Counted from the first letter of the stretch, positions 1 through 8,907 are shown. The stretch: DNA of 64,000 nt from Acidimicrobiia bacterium (GCA_022828135.1 JAJEJB010000032.1:62001-126000); one strand, 5' to 3'. Notes: generated by a model from the letters alone, not told the origin. Numbers and translations: made by a program.

Positions 1-326
1 AGGTACAGGCGCAGGCTGTTGAGAGTCTGCATCCAGGCCGACACCGCTTCGTCGTCCAGAGCTGCCCCCGCCAATCCGGCCTCCACGATGTCGAGGGCCT
101 CCAGCCGGTGCCGCAGCAGGGGTCCGGCGGCCATCTCCCAGAACTCGTCGGAGGCCTTGTGGTCGTGGATGTGCACCGGCGGCTGGAAACGCAGCATCGA
201 GACATCGGTGCCCTCCAGGAGCAGTTGCCGGAACTGCTCGAGCACCGCCGCCAGCCCTGATCGCTCGGCGTCTCGCAGTGTCACCATGATGCCGTCGGGG
301 CCTGACCGGAACTTCCCGCGCGCCAC
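1..326 (-). CDS. DUF2017 family protein (3' end cut by window edge)
   Basis: The product of this family is uncharacterised, but in actinobacteria it is very often encoded directly downstream of clpS, as here (17 bases after the clpS stop). The visible ~108 residues begin at a GTG codon with MARGKFRSGPDGIMVTL and run through LRDAERSGLAAVLEQFRQLL to LNSLRLYL at the edge, where related proteins continue with a conserved ALGTRL-type stretch. The acidic, helix-rich pattern fits the family, and no catalytic motif is visible. A role linked to ClpS and regulated proteolysis is inferred from gene neighbourhood only. Confidence 0.75.
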   Translation of the reverse strand, partial: MARGKFRSGPDGIMVTLRDAERSGLAAVLEQFRQLLLEGTDVSMLRFQPPVHIHDHKASDEFWEMAAGPLLRHRLEALDIVEAGLAGAALDDEAVSAWMQTLNSLRLY

Positions 327-342
327 TGTTCTGCTCGGCCTC

Positions 343-633
343 TCAGTCCTGCTCGAGGATGGCCCACAAGCCATGCTCGTGGAGCCGGTACACGTCGAAC
401 TCGGCCTTCTCCCGCTGCCCCGACGCCACCACGGCCTTGCCCTCGGTGTGGACCTGCATCATCAGGCGATGCGCCTTCTGCTGCGAGTAGCCGAACAGCT
501 TGCGGAAGACGTAGGTGACATACGACATCAGGTTGACAGGGTCGTCGAGAACGATCACCTTCCAGGGCAGGTCCGGTCTCCGGTCGGTCTCGTCCACCGG
601 ATCCAACACCGGTGTGGTGACCGGCGAGGTCAT
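343..633 (-). CDS. clpS: ATP-dependent Clp protease adaptor ClpS
   Basis: ClpS binds the N-domain of the Clp ATPase and delivers N-degron substrates to the cytosolic ClpP protease. The 96-residue product has the usual size. A flexible N-terminal tail of about 22 residues is followed by the core, with [18 protein letters not shown] (residues 27-44), whose Asp-Asp and Met positions line the N-degron pocket, and then [16 protein letters not shown] (residues 54-69). The ATG overlaps the TGA of the upstream ctaA gene (ATGA), so translation is probably coupled. The order ctaA-clpS-DUF2017 suggests one transcript. Confidence 0.95.
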   Translation of the reverse strand: MTSPVTTPVLDPVDETDRRPDLPWKVIVLDDPVNLMSYVTYVFRKLFGYSQQKAHRLMMQVHTEGKAVVASGQREKAEFDVYRLHEHGLWAILEQD

Positions 634-1565
634 GGCTGCACGACCATCGGCACGCCCTCGACCGGGCCGGGCTCCGGAGGCTTCGCAGACCCGGCCGCCG
701 GGTCGTGGGCGGCCTTGACGATCTCGATCCAGGTGATCGACGCCAGGGCCACATGGATTCCCACGAGCAGCACGGGCATGCCGGTGAAGTACTGCGTGTA
801 GCCGACGGCGCCCTGCACGACGAGGAGCGCCGCGATCCGTCCCATCCGGACGTGCCGCCCCGAGCTCGATGCTCGCAGCCGCCACCACGTCCATACCACC
901 ATCCCTAGCAGGGCCAGTGCGACGATGCTGTGGACTCGGACGACCTCGCGCACCAGCAGCGGGAGCCGCTCGGCCCGGCTGTCGCCGGCATGGGGTCCCG
1001 CCCCGGTTACCAGGGTGCCGGTCACCAGCAACGCCCCGCCCACCACCAGCACGGCCCACTGCATCAGCCGGGTCATTCCGTCGGGCGGCCCCTCAGCGGG
1101 CACCGAGCCGCGGGGACGTCCTGCGACCTCGATGTCACTGCGGGCTCTGATGTCGAGCACGGCCGAGTTCCAAAGCAGCACCATTGACAGCAGGAAGTGG
1201 CCCATGGTGAAGCGGGGATCGAGTTCGCTCAACACCAGCAGTGCTCCCAGCCCGACCTGGGCCAGCACCCCTACCACCAAGCCCAGGGACAGCACGATGA
1301 GGTCGGTTCGCCGTGGTCGTCGCCTCCACGAGCCCAGCACGGCCGCGATCACCGCGATCGCAACCACACCGGTGAAGAGCCGGTTCACGAACTCCACCAG
1401 GGCGTGGTATTCGAGGTCGGCCACGAAGCGGTCCTCCGAGCAGGTGGGCCAGTCCTCGCAGCCCAGACCCGACCCCGTGAGGCGGACGGCTACACCGGTC
1501 ACGACTATCGCGGCGAGCGCCCACAGGGCGAAGCGGGTGAGCCGGGTGTAGGCATGCGGTGCCAC
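630..1565 (-). CDS. ctaA: Heme A synthase (COX15/CtaA family)
   Basis: This integral membrane enzyme oxidises the C8 methyl group of heme O to the formyl group of heme A, needed by the aa3-type oxidase encoded opposite. The ~311-residue product shows repeated hydrophobic helices. The first carries [20 protein letters not shown] followed by a second Cys, the paired-Cys loop typical of actinobacterial and Bacillus Cta[16 protein letters not shown] His segment and later VHSIVAL and GIHVALA segments offer the heme-ligand histidines. The GTG start was chosen because the longer upstream frame runs through a dispersed GC-rich repeat and codes for no recognisable sequence. It diverges from ctaB. Confidence 0.88.
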   Translation of the reverse strand: MAPHAYTRLTRFALWALAAIVVTGVAVRLTGSGLGCEDWPTCSEDRFVADLEYHALVEFVNRLFTGVVAIAVIAAVLGSWRRRPRRTDLIVLSLGLVVGVLAQVGLGALLVLSELDPRFTMGHFLLSMVLLWNSAVLDIRARSDIEVAGRPRGSVPAEGPPDGMTRLMQWAVLVVGGALLVTGTLVTGAGPHAGDSRAERLPLLVREVVRVHSIVALALLGMVVWTWWRLRASSSGRHVRMGRIAALLVVQGAVGYTQYFTGMPVLLVGIHVALASITWIEIVKAAHDPAAGSAKPPEPGPVEGVPMVVQP

Positions 1566-1626
1566 ACATCGATGGTAGAGGCCGAGCGGGTGGGCGCGAT
1601 CCCAAGAGGCATCGGCAAGGCGCTCA

Positions 1627-1675
1627 GCGAGGCCGTGGCCCGAGCGGCCCGTGAGCGCAGCGAACAAGAGCGGGA
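1627..1675. repeat. Dispersed GC-rich repeat, copy at the ctaA/ctaB intergenic region
   Basis: A 49-base element containing GAGCGGCCCGTGAGCGCAGC followed by GAACAAGAGCGGGA. The same core recurs three times in tandem near 18.4 kb and again near 57.7 kb. It lies between two divergent start codons and stays open in several frames, which makes flanking genes look falsely extended. Confidence 0.85.
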
Positions 1676-1753
1676 AACACTGCGCCGAACGGGGGGCATG
1701 AGATTCGACCCGCTGGCTGTCGTATGGGCCTCTCAACGTTCTAGCCTGCGGGG

Positions 1754-2662
1754 GTGACCGGAACCGTGACGGGCGGGGTACGCGCGCCTCGCCGAGCCCG
1801 CGCCGCGGCCTTCGTGGCTCTGACCAAGCCCCGCATCATCGAACTGCTGCTGGTCACCACCGTCCCATCGATGATTCTGGCCGCCCAAGGCCTGCCGTCC
1901 GTGTGGCTGATCGCGGCCACAGTGGTGGGTGGGGCGCTGGCCGCGGGCGGCGCCAACGCGCTGAACATGTACGTCGACCGCGACATCGACCGGCTCATGC
2001 ACCGGACCCGCAACCGGCCCCTGGTCACGGGCGCGGTCCGCCCTGTTGAGGCCGTCGTTTTCGCGGTGGCCCTCACCGTCGGTTCCTTCGTGTGGCTGTG
2101 GGCCTTCGTGAACCTGTTGTCGGCCGCCCTGGCTGCGGCCGCGGCCGCGTTCTACGTGTTCGTCTACTCGCTGTGGCTCAAGCGCACGTCCATCCGGAAC
2201 ATCGTGATCGGCGGCGCGGCGGGAGCCGTGCCGACCCTGGTGGGCTGGACCGCGGTCACAGGCTCGCTCGACTGGCCGCCGGTAGTGCTGTTCGCGGTGA
2301 TCTTCTACTGGACGCCGCCTCACTTCTGGGCCCTGGCCATCCGCTACCGCAGCGACTATCAGGCTGCCGACGTTCCCATGCTTCCCGCGGTGGCCGGACT
2401 GCGGTCGACCGCTCGCCGCATCGTCGCCTACACGGTCGTACTGGTGGCCCTCTCGCTGCTGCTCGTGCCGGTGGCCCGGATGGGTGTCCTCTACCTGGCG
2501 GCCGCCCTCGCCGGCGGGGCGGGTTTCGGCGGTCTGGCCCTCGATGTGCTGCGCCGTCCCGATGCGGCCCGGGCGATGCGGTTGTTCAACTGGTCCAACG
2601 CCTACGTCGTGCTGCTCTTTGGCGCCGTCGCCGCCGACGTGCTGGTTCGCAACGGGCTGTGA
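1754..2662 (+). CDS. ctaB: Protoheme IX farnesyltransferase (heme O synthase)
   Basis: This UbiA-superfamily prenyltransferase adds a farnesyl group to the 2-vinyl of heme B, giving heme O for CtaA. The 302-residue product has about nine membrane helices. It carries the first Asp-rich motif NMYVDRDIDRLMHRTRNRPL near residue 74 and the second loop around YSLWLKRTSIRN. The WTPPHFWALAIRYRSDYQAADVPMLP region near residue 194 (TPPHFWAL and DYQAADVPMLP blocks) is diagnostic for CyoE/CtaB. The start is GTG, and it heads the plus-strand respiratory operon. Confidence 0.96.
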   Translation: MTGTVTGGVRAPRRARAAAFVALTKPRIIELLLVTTVPSMILAAQGLPSVWLIAATVVGGALAAGGANALNMYVDRDIDRLMHRTRNRPLVTGAVRPVEAVVFAVALTVGSFVWLWAFVNLLSAALAAAAAAFYVFVYSLWLKRTSIRNIVIGGAAGAVPTLVGWTAVTGSLDWPPVVLFAVIFYWTPPHFWALAIRYRSDYQAADVPMLPAVAGLRSTARRIVAYTVVLVALSLLLVPVARMGVLYLAAALAGGAGFGGLALDVLRRPDAARAMRLFNWSNAYVVLLFGAVAADVLVRNGL

Positions 2663-2759
2663 GTTCCCCCTACCTTCGGCAATCGAGTCCCTCGGTGGCT
2701 CCCGAGCATCTGCGCCGGTTGTCGGCGGCCCAACCGGCAATGTGTAGCATCGCCTCCCG

Positions 2760-4304
2760 ATGACGCTGACCGAACCGGCGATCGCGGACTCCGAGGCTGC
2801 CCCCGGCGCCGGTGGCGCAACCGCGCCGGAACCCTCCGACGAGGCGGCCGCGGCACCCAGCATCCTGGCCCAGCCCTTCGTCACCAGCGACGCGGCTGCC
2901 GTCGGCCGGTTGTTCGTGTTGACGTCGCTGCTGCTGGCCGTGGGCACCTCCGTTGTCGGGGTGCTGCTCTCGCTCGGGCGGACCGAGGCCGTCGCTCCCT
3001 GGGATCTGTTCGGCGGATTCAACGCCTACTTCCGCATGTGGACCCTGTACCGGATGTCCTTCATGTTGCTGGTGGTGATGCCGCTGCTGCTGGGCGTGGC
3101 CCTGGCCGTGGTGCCGACCCAGGTCGGTGCCGGCAATGTCGCCTTCCCCCGGGCTGCGCTGGCGTCGTTCTGGTCGTGGCTGATCGGGGCGGTGATCATC
3201 GTGGTGTCGGTGTTGGCCGGCGGGGGCTGGGGCGCCATCGACGGTGTGACCGGCAACGAGAGCGACGCCATGGCGCTCACCCTGCTCGGCACCGGCATGG
3301 TGATCGTGGCGCTGATGCTCGGTGCCGTGACCGTGGCCACCACCGTGATCTCGTCGCGGCAGACGGGTATGAGCCTGCTGGACGTGCCCCCCTTCTCGTG
3401 GTCGATGCTCGTGGCCGCCGCGGTCTGGTTGTTCACGCTGCCCGTCGCTATCGCCAACCTCGTGGTGATCTATGCCGACTTGCGGGGCAGGCCGGCCATC
3501 GCCTTCGGTCGGGCCGAGAGTCCCGACATATGGCTGCAGCTCGACTGGCTGGTGGAGCAGCCCGCCGTCTACATCATGGCCGTTCCGGTGCTCGGCATCG
3601 CCGTCGAGGCGGTGGGCGCCGCCGTCGGAGCTCGCTCCAGCCGCCCGGAGGCCATCACGGTGATCGTGGGGTTGTTCGGACTGCTGGCGGTGGGCGGCTG
3701 GTCGCAGGACTACTTCACCGCCCCCCAGGATCTCCGCGACGGGCTGGTCTACGTGGCTTTCGGCCTGGCCGCGGTCCTGCCGCTGGTGGCGCTGGCCGGC
3801 GGTGCGGCGGAGTTGGTGCTGAGGGGCACCAAGACGCCGGACCGGCTCCTCGACGTCAGGATGATGGGCGCGGGCGCGGCCCTGAAGCTGTTGGGCGCCG
3901 CCGCTCTGGTCGGCGCTCTGCGAGTGATCGAGCCGCTTGATCTGCTCGAGACCACCGCCACCTGGGCGGTGTTCCACGGCGTCGTGGTTGCCGGCCTCAT
4001 AGCCGGCGTCGTCGCGCTGCGGAACTGGTCGCACGAACTGCAGATCAGCCCGCTCTCGGTGGTGGTCGGCCGGGGGGCGGTCGCGCTGCTGCTCGGCGGC
4101 GGCGGGCTGCTGGTCCTGTCCGATCTCATCTCAGGGTTCCTGGCCGACGCCCCCGACCTCATGGCCCTCGCGCTCGACGGCAGCGCCGCACTGAACGTGG
4201 TGGCCCTCGCGGGATCCGTGCTCGTAGCAGCCGGCGCAGCCGCGGCTGCCGTCGGAGCAGTCTCCGCTCTGCGGACCCCGGTGCCTGCGGGCGAAGCAGC
4301 ATGA
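2760..4304 (+). CDS. Degenerate heme-copper oxidase subunit I paralogue lacking metal ligands
   Basis: This 514-residue membrane protein is clearly built on the cytochrome oxidase subunit I fold. It retains VVMPLLLG, VPTQVGAGNVAFPRAALASF and an LDWLVEQPAVYIM block matching the canonical WQHLFWIFGHPEVYI. By hand alignment to the true CtaD downstream, the low-spin heme His becomes Tyr97, the CuB His of HPEVY becomes Gln267, the His-His pair becomes Gln316-Asp317, and the HFH motif becomes VFH (Val404-Phe-His406). The Tyr of the HPEVY motif is kept. An acidic Ala-rich N-terminal tail of about 45 residues precedes the helices. It probably cannot bind CuB or heme a3, so a structural, assembly or sensing role is inferred. 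It overlaps the next gene by four bases. Confidence 0.85.
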   Translation: MTLTEPAIADSEAAPGAGGATAPEPSDEAAAAPSILAQPFVTSDAAAVGRLFVLTSLLLAVGTSVVGVLLSLGRTEAVAPWDLFGGFNAYFRMWTLYRMSFMLLVVMPLLLGVALAVVPTQVGAGNVAFPRAALASFWSWLIGAVIIVVSVLAGGGWGAIDGVTGNESDAMALTLLGTGMVIVALMLGAVTVATTVISSRQTGMSLLDVPPFSWSMLVAAAVWLFTLPVAIANLVVIYADLRGRPAIAFGRAESPDIWLQLDWLVEQPAVYIMAVPVLGIAVEAVGAAVGARSSRPEAITVIVGLFGLLAVGGWSQDYFTAPQDLRDGLVYVAFGLAAVLPLVALAGGAAELVLRGTKTPDRLLDVRMMGAGAALKLLGAAALVGALRVIEPLDLLETTATWAVFHGVVVAGLIAGVVALRNWSHELQISPLSVVVGRGAVALLLGGGGLLVLSDLISGFLADAPDLMALALDGSAALNVVALAGSVLVAAGAAAAAVGAVSALRTPVPAGEAA

Positions 4305-4885
4305 GAACGACGGCGCTCCCGGCCGCTGAAGCGACCCGGCCTCGCACCGTCGTCGTCGGTGCCCTGCTCGCTACCGGCGCGGTCTTCATGGCCTTTGCCG
4401 CGCTGGTCGCGATGTACGTCCAGCAGCGCCAGACGGCGCGGGCCGCCGGCCAGGAGTGGTTCCCGGAAGGCAGCGTCGAACTCGGCCCGGCCGGGATGAT
4501 GATGATGACGCTGGTGCTGTCGATGGTGACGGTGCAGTGGGCCGTTCAGGCCGCCCGGGACGAGGACCGGCCCCACGGGTTCATCGCGCTCGGCGTCACC
4601 TTGATGTTCGGGGCGGCGGTGATCAACCAGTTCTGGTTCGTGTACCAGGACACCGCCTTCGCTATCGACGGCGGCCGGGCCGAGTTGCTGTTCTACGCGG
4701 TCACGGGCGCATTCATCGCCATGCTGATCGGGGGGATGGCGATGCTGACCGTCACCACCATCCGCTCGCTGATGGGGCCCTTCGGGCGGGATCTGGCCCA
4801 CGGTGTGCAGGCTGCGGGCTTCTACTGGCATATGTGCGTGCTGTGCTACTTCCTGGTCTGGTACGTCGTCTTCATAACGAAGTAG
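4301..4885 (+). CDS. Cytochrome c oxidase subunit III-like membrane protein
   Basis: The 194-residue protein has five predicted helices and weak resemblance to heme-copper oxidase subunit III. Helix starts include TVVVGALLATGAVFMAFAAL, the middle carries VSMVTVQWAVQAARDEDRPH, and the C-terminal helix GFYWHMCVLCYFLVWYVVF matches the YWHFVDIVWIFIF end of canonical CtaE. Its ATG overlaps the stop of the ligand-less subunit I paralogue, so the two proteins are probably made in equal amounts and form a pair. It is distinct from the canonical ctaE further downstream. Confidence 0.75.
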   Translation: MRTTALPAAEATRPRTVVVGALLATGAVFMAFAALVAMYVQQRQTARAAGQEWFPEGSVELGPAGMMMMTLVLSMVTVQWAVQAARDEDRPHGFIALGVTLMFGAAVINQFWFVYQDTAFAIDGGRAELLFYAVTGAFIAMLIGGMAMLTVTTIRSLMGPFGRDLAHGVQAAGFYWHMCVLCYFLVWYVVFITK

Positions 4886-4891
4886 CTGCTG

Positions 4892-5689
4892 ATGTTCACC
4901 ACCGGATTCAAGTTCTTCTTCGGATTGTTCGCCGCGTTCTGTGCCGCCGCGCTGGTCTACGGCTACACCACGGGCGGCAATCACGTCGGACCCTTGTCAC
5001 TGGGATGGAAGGGCGGAGTCGGCGACCACATCGGCTACGGCGTGCTGGTGGCCCTGGCCGGCGTCTCGCTGACCATCAGCCTCGTGCTGGTGTCGTTCCG
5101 CGATGCCGACGCCGCGGCTCAGGCCCATCTTCAGAATCTGGCCGAGGTACTGACCGACCAGCCCGTCGCGGCGAGCTTCTGGCCGGTGGTCGCCTCCTTC
5201 GGGGTGGGCGCGGCGGCCGTGGGCCTGGTGCTGCACCCGATGGTGTTCGTGCTCGGCCTGGCCGTGATCGTCCTGTCGATGGTGGAGTGGACCATGGACG
5301 CCTGGGCCGACCGGGCCACCGGCGACACCGCCGTCAACCGCGAGCTGCGCAACCGGATCATGGCCCCGATCGAGATCCCCGTCGTCGGAGCGCTCGGGGT
5401 CGGGGTGATCGTGCTGGCGGCATCGCGGATCCTGCTGACAGTGTCGAAGCTGGAGGCGGTGGCCGTCGCCGGCGTGGTGTCCGCCCTCATCCTGGGCGGC
5501 GCCTGGGTGTACGCGTCCCGGCCCGGGCTCGGCCGCCGCCTTGTCCGCGTCCTGGGAACGGTCGGTGCGTTGCTGCTGCTGATAGGCGGGGTGCTGGCCG
5601 CGGTGGCCGGCGAGCGGGAATTCCATCCCCACACCGATGACACTCACGAGGAGTCCGTCGAGCCGACCGGCGGTGAACACGGTGGCTGA
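4892..5689 (+). CDS. Polytopic membrane protein of the oxidase operon, function unknown
   Basis: I do not recognise this 265-residue family. It has about seven hydrophobic segments, a charged loop between helices 2 and 3 (FRDADAAAQAHLQ), a second loop with DRATGDTAVNRELRNR, and a His/Asp/Glu-rich C-terminal tail (HPHTDDTHEESVEP) that could bind metal. The first 40 residues contain an FFGLFAAFCAAALVYG helix. It sits six bases after the subunit III-like gene and one base before ctaC, so co-expression with the oxidase is nearly certain. A role as an accessory oxidase subunit or metal-handling protein is inferred from position and tail only. Confidence 0.7.
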   Translation: MFTTGFKFFFGLFAAFCAAALVYGYTTGGNHVGPLSLGWKGGVGDHIGYGVLVALAGVSLTISLVLVSFRDADAAAQAHLQNLAEVLTDQPVAASFWPVVASFGVGAAAVGLVLHPMVFVLGLAVIVLSMVEWTMDAWADRATGDTAVNRELRNRIMAPIEIPVVGALGVGVIVLAASRILLTVSKLEAVAVAGVVSALILGGAWVYASRPGLGRRLVRVLGTVGALLLLIGGVLAAVAGEREFHPHTDDTHEESVEPTGGEHGG

Positions 5690-5690
5690 G

Positions 5691-6917
5691 ATGCGAACCC
5701 CTACTCGCCGGCTTCTTTCCGGGACGTTGGTGTTGCTGAGCGCGGCCGTGGTCACCGGCTGCGCGTCCGACGCGGAGCTCGACACGTTCGCGCCGCAGGG
5801 CCCGATCGCCAGGGAGCTGCACAGCCGGGGCGTGCTGCCGGTCTTCTGGATCGCGGCGGTGGTGTTCGTGGGCATCACCATCGCCATGGTCTGGCTCATC
5901 TGGAAGAACCGGGTCAAGAACTACGACGGCGACGACGAATGGCCGGCCCAGACCCACGGCCATGTGCCGCTGGAGGTCGGCTGGACGGTTGGCTTCCTCG
6001 TCACCATGGTCGCGGTGGCCGGCATCATGCTGTGGTCTCTTCCCACCGTGGATGCCACCGAGGACAACACCATGGTGGTCACTGTCGACGACCACAGCGT
6101 CTCGTGGGAACCGACCGTCGTGGTGGTGGGCAACCAGTGGTGGTGGGAGTTCCGCTACTACTTCTCCGACCAGGTGGACCTGGCCGCGCTGCGGGCCCAC
6201 GGCGACGCCAAGACGCTGCCTCCCGCCGACATCGTCACCTCCGGCCAGATGGTGATCCCCACCGGCGAGGAGGTCGAGTTGATCCTCACCTCGCGCGACG
6301 TGATCCACTCCTTCTGGATCCCGGCGCTCAACGGCAAGCGCGATGCCGTACCCAACCGCTTCTCGCCCTGGAAGATCGAGGCTTCCGATCCCGGCTTCTA
6401 CTTCGGGCAGTGCACCGAGTTCTGCGGCCTGTCGCACTCGCGCATGAGGATGCAGGCGGTGGCGCTCAGCCCGGCCGACTTCCAGGCGTGGGTGGACAGC
6501 ACCAGCGCCGACGCGGTGGAGCCCACCGACCCGGAGGCGCTGGCGGGCTTGGAGGTGTTCTCGGGCATCTGCACCTCGTGCCATCTGATCGAGGGAGTAA
6601 ACGACGACGTGTACGAGGGGGCCGACCAGGCCTCGGGAGCCGCACCCAATCTGACCCACTTCGCCAGCCGCAGCACCTTCGCGGGCGGGATCCTCAACAC
6701 ATACAACGCGGACGGGTCGCTCAACCGCACCGACCTGGAGGCATGGTTGCGCGACCCCAATGCTCTCAAGGAGAACTACACCGTGCCGGGCGAGCAGTAC
6801 CGGGGCATGCCCGACCTCGACCTCAGCGAGCAGCAGATCGACGACCTGGTGGCCTACCTTTCAGGCCTGGGAGCCAAGCCCGCCGGCTGGATAATCGAAG
6901 CGACCCAGGTGGAGTGA
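5691..6917 (+). CDS. ctaC: Cytochrome c oxidase subunit II with fused cytochrome c domain (caa3 type), lipoprotein
   Basis: Subunit II accepts electrons at the binuclear CuA site. This 408-residue form carries its own cytochrome c. The N-terminus is a lipoprotein signal ending in VVTGC. Two membrane helices follow, then the CuA cupredoxin domain with Cys241, Cys245, His249 and Met252 in CTEFCGLSHSRM, and a WWWEFRYYF aromatic patch. A C-terminal heme c domain has CTSCH (Cys294, Cys297, His298) and a likely axial Met in YRGMPDL. The ATG with its Arg-rich signal was chosen over an upstream in-frame GTG. The gene lies one base after its upstream neighbour and four before ctaD. Confidence 0.96.
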   Translation: MRTPTRRLLSGTLVLLSAAVVTGCASDAELDTFAPQGPIARELHSRGVLPVFWIAAVVFVGITIAMVWLIWKNRVKNYDGDDEWPAQTHGHVPLEVGWTVGFLVTMVAVAGIMLWSLPTVDATEDNTMVVTVDDHSVSWEPTVVVVGNQWWWEFRYYFSDQVDLAALRAHGDAKTLPPADIVTSGQMVIPTGEEVELILTSRDVIHSFWIPALNGKRDAVPNRFSPWKIEASDPGFYFGQCTEFCGLSHSRMRMQAVALSPADFQAWVDSTSADAVEPTDPEALAGLEVFSGICTSCHLIEGVNDDVYEGADQASGAAPNLTHFASRSTFAGGILNTYNADGSLNRTDLEAWLRDPNALKENYTVPGEQYRGMPDLDLSEQQIDDLVAYLSGLGAKPAGWIIEATQVE

Positions 6918-6921
6918 CGTC

Positions 6922-8907
6922 ATGGCAATAGTTGAGAAGACTCCGCTCGAGCTCGGCCCCGGCGATTCTGTCCGCTACGCCGAGCGGCCCCTTGGCGTGT
7001 TCACCCGCCCCCAGGGGGGCCGGGGCTGGCGCGACTGGCTCAGCACCGTCGACCACAAGCGCATCGGGATCCTGTACGGCGTCTCGGCCATGTTCTTCTT
7101 CCTGGTGGGCGGCGTCGAAGCGCTGCTCATCCGCCTGCAGCTGGCCGCACCGGAGGGCTCGGTGCTCAGCGCCGACGTCTACAACCAGGTGTACACCATG
7201 CATGGCGTCACCATGGTGTTCCTGTTCATCATGCCGCTGGCCGCGGCTTTCGCGAACTACTTCATTCCCCTCCAGATCGGTGCCCGCGACGTCGCCTTCC
7301 CCCGCCTCAACGCGCTGTCGTTCTGGATCTGGCTGTCGGGAGCCATCTTCCTGAACACGTCGTGGATGGTGGGCGGCGGCGGGGCCGACTGCGGCTGGTT
7401 CTGCTACTCCACCAACAGCGGGGTGGCCTTCTCTCCCAGCCACGGCGTGGACTTCTACGCCATCGGCCTGCAGATCCTGGGCATCGCCTCGCTGGTGTCG
7501 TCGGTCAACCTGATCGTCACCTGCCTCAACATGCGGGCGCCCGGCATGACCCTGATGCGCATGCCGGTGCTCACCTGGATGCTGCTGATCACCCAGTTCC
7601 TGCTGCTGTTCGCGCTGCCGGTGATCACCGTGGCGCTGTTCCTGCTGATGTTCGACCGGCTGTTCGACGCCCAGTTCTTCAACCCCGACGCCGGGGCCGA
7701 CCCGCTGCTGTGGCAGCACCTGTTCTGGATCTTCGGCCATCCGGAGGTGTACATCATCATCCTGCCCGCGTTCGGGGTGGTGTCCGAGGTGATCCCCACC
7801 TTCAGCCGCAAGCCCCTGTTCGGCTACGAGTTCATGGTGTTCTCGGGCATAGCCATCGGGTTCATGGGCTGGGGGGTGTGGACCCACCACATGTTCGTGT
7901 CGGGCATAGGCCCCATCTCGGTGGCCGCCTTCTCCTTGTCGACCATGTTCATCGCGGTGCCCACGGGGGTGAAGGTCCTCAACTGGCTTGCCACGATGTG
8001 GGGCGGGAAGCTGAGATTCACGGTGGCCATGAAGTTCGCGGTGGCCACGGTGGCCATGTTCACCATCGGCGGCCTATCCGGCGTGACCCACTCGGTGGCG
8101 CCGGCCGACACCCAGCAGACCGACACCTACTACATCGTGGCCCACTTCCACTATGTGATCTTCGGCGGCGGCGTGCTCGGCCTGTTCGCCGGCCTGTACT
8201 TCTGGTGGCCGAAGGTGTGGGGCCACTTCCTGAACGAGCGGCTCGGCAACTGGCATTTCTGGATCATGCTGGTGGGCTTCAACCTCACCTTCGGCCCGAT
8301 GCACATCCTGGGCCTGCAGGGCATGTCGCGCCGCATCGACACCTACGCGAGGGGATACGGCTTCGAGTTCTGGAACATGGCGGCCACCGTCGGCTCGCTG
8401 CTGATCGCGGTGGCGGTGGCGATATTCCTATGGAACGTGGTCAAGTCCAAGCGCGACGCCCCCCACCTGCCGCCTCCGGGCCCGGATCCCTGGGACGGCC
8501 GCACCCTCGAATGGTCGATCCCGTCGCCGGTGCCCGTGCACAACTTCGACACGGTGCCGCAGGTGCACGGCCGCGACGAATGGTGGCACACCAAGTACGC
8601 CGAGAACGACGAGGGCAAGGTGGTGCGGGTCGCCACCGTGGAGGAGGCCGCCCAGACCGGCGAGGCCACCGGCGTGCACCTGCCCTCGCCCTCGTTCTGG
8701 CCTCTGGCGGTGGCCATCGGCCTGCCCCTGATCGGCTACGGCCTGATCTTCAACCTCTGGCTGGCCCTCATCGGCGCCCTCCTGACAATCGCATCGCTCT
8801 ACTCCTGGGCCCTGGAACCGGTAGACGACCCCGACGCCGCCCACGACCACCACGAAGAAGATCATCAAGAAGCCCAAGAGGCCGACAACGACGGAGATGA
8901 GCAATGA
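6922..8907 (+). CDS. ctaD: Cytochrome c oxidase subunit I with C-terminal extension
   Basis: This is the catalytic core of the aa3/caa3 oxidase, reducing O2 and pumping protons. All metal ligands are present: heme a His94 (MHG), CuB His273 with the cross-linked Tyr277 (GHPEVY), His322-His323, and the HFH motif His408/His410. The W-STVDHKRIGILY start and the RLNALSFW loop are canonical. At 661 residues it exceeds the usual ~550. After the catalytic core come a soluble linker (PHLPPPGPDPWDGRTLEW) and two further hydrophobic segments resembling a fused accessory subunit, ending in a His/Asp/Glu-rich tail. Confidence 0.98.
   Translation: MAIVEKTPLELGPGDSVRYAERPLGVFTRPQGGRGWRDWLSTVDHKRIGILYGVSAMFFFLVGGVEALLIRLQLAAPEGSVLSADVYNQVYTMHGVTMVFLFIMPLAAAFANYFIPLQIGARDVAFPRLNALSFWIWLSGAIFLNTSWMVGGGGADCGWFCYSTNSGVAFSPSHGVDFYAIGLQILGIASLVSSVNLIVTCLNMRAPGMTLMRMPVLTWMLLITQFLLLFALPVITVALFLLMFDRLFDAQFFNPDAGADPLLWQHLFWIFGHPEVYIIILPAFGVVSEVIPTFSRKPLFGYEFMVFSGIAIGFMGWGVWTHHMFVSGIGPISVAAFSLSTMFIAVPTGVKVLNWLATMWGGKLRFTVAMKFAVATVAMFTIGGLSGVTHSVAPADTQQTDTYYIVAHFHYVIFGGGVLGLFAGLYFWWPKVWGHFLNERLGNWHFWIMLVGFNLTFGPMHILGLQGMSRRIDTYARGYGFEFWNMAATVGSLLIAVAVAIFLWNVVKSKRDAPHLPPPGPDPWDGRTLEWSIPSPVPVHNFDTVPQVHGRDEWWHTKYAENDEGKVVRVATVEEAAQTGEATGVHLPSPSFWPLAVAIGLPLIGYGLIFNLWLALIGALLTIASLYSWALEPVDDPDAAHDHHEEDHQEAQEADNDGDEQ

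Noticed and set aside
630..1736. Longer heme A synthase with a 57-residue N-terminal extension
   Set aside because: The extension is translated from the dispersed repeat and lacks similarity to CtaA. The GTG at 1565 fits the first membrane helix.
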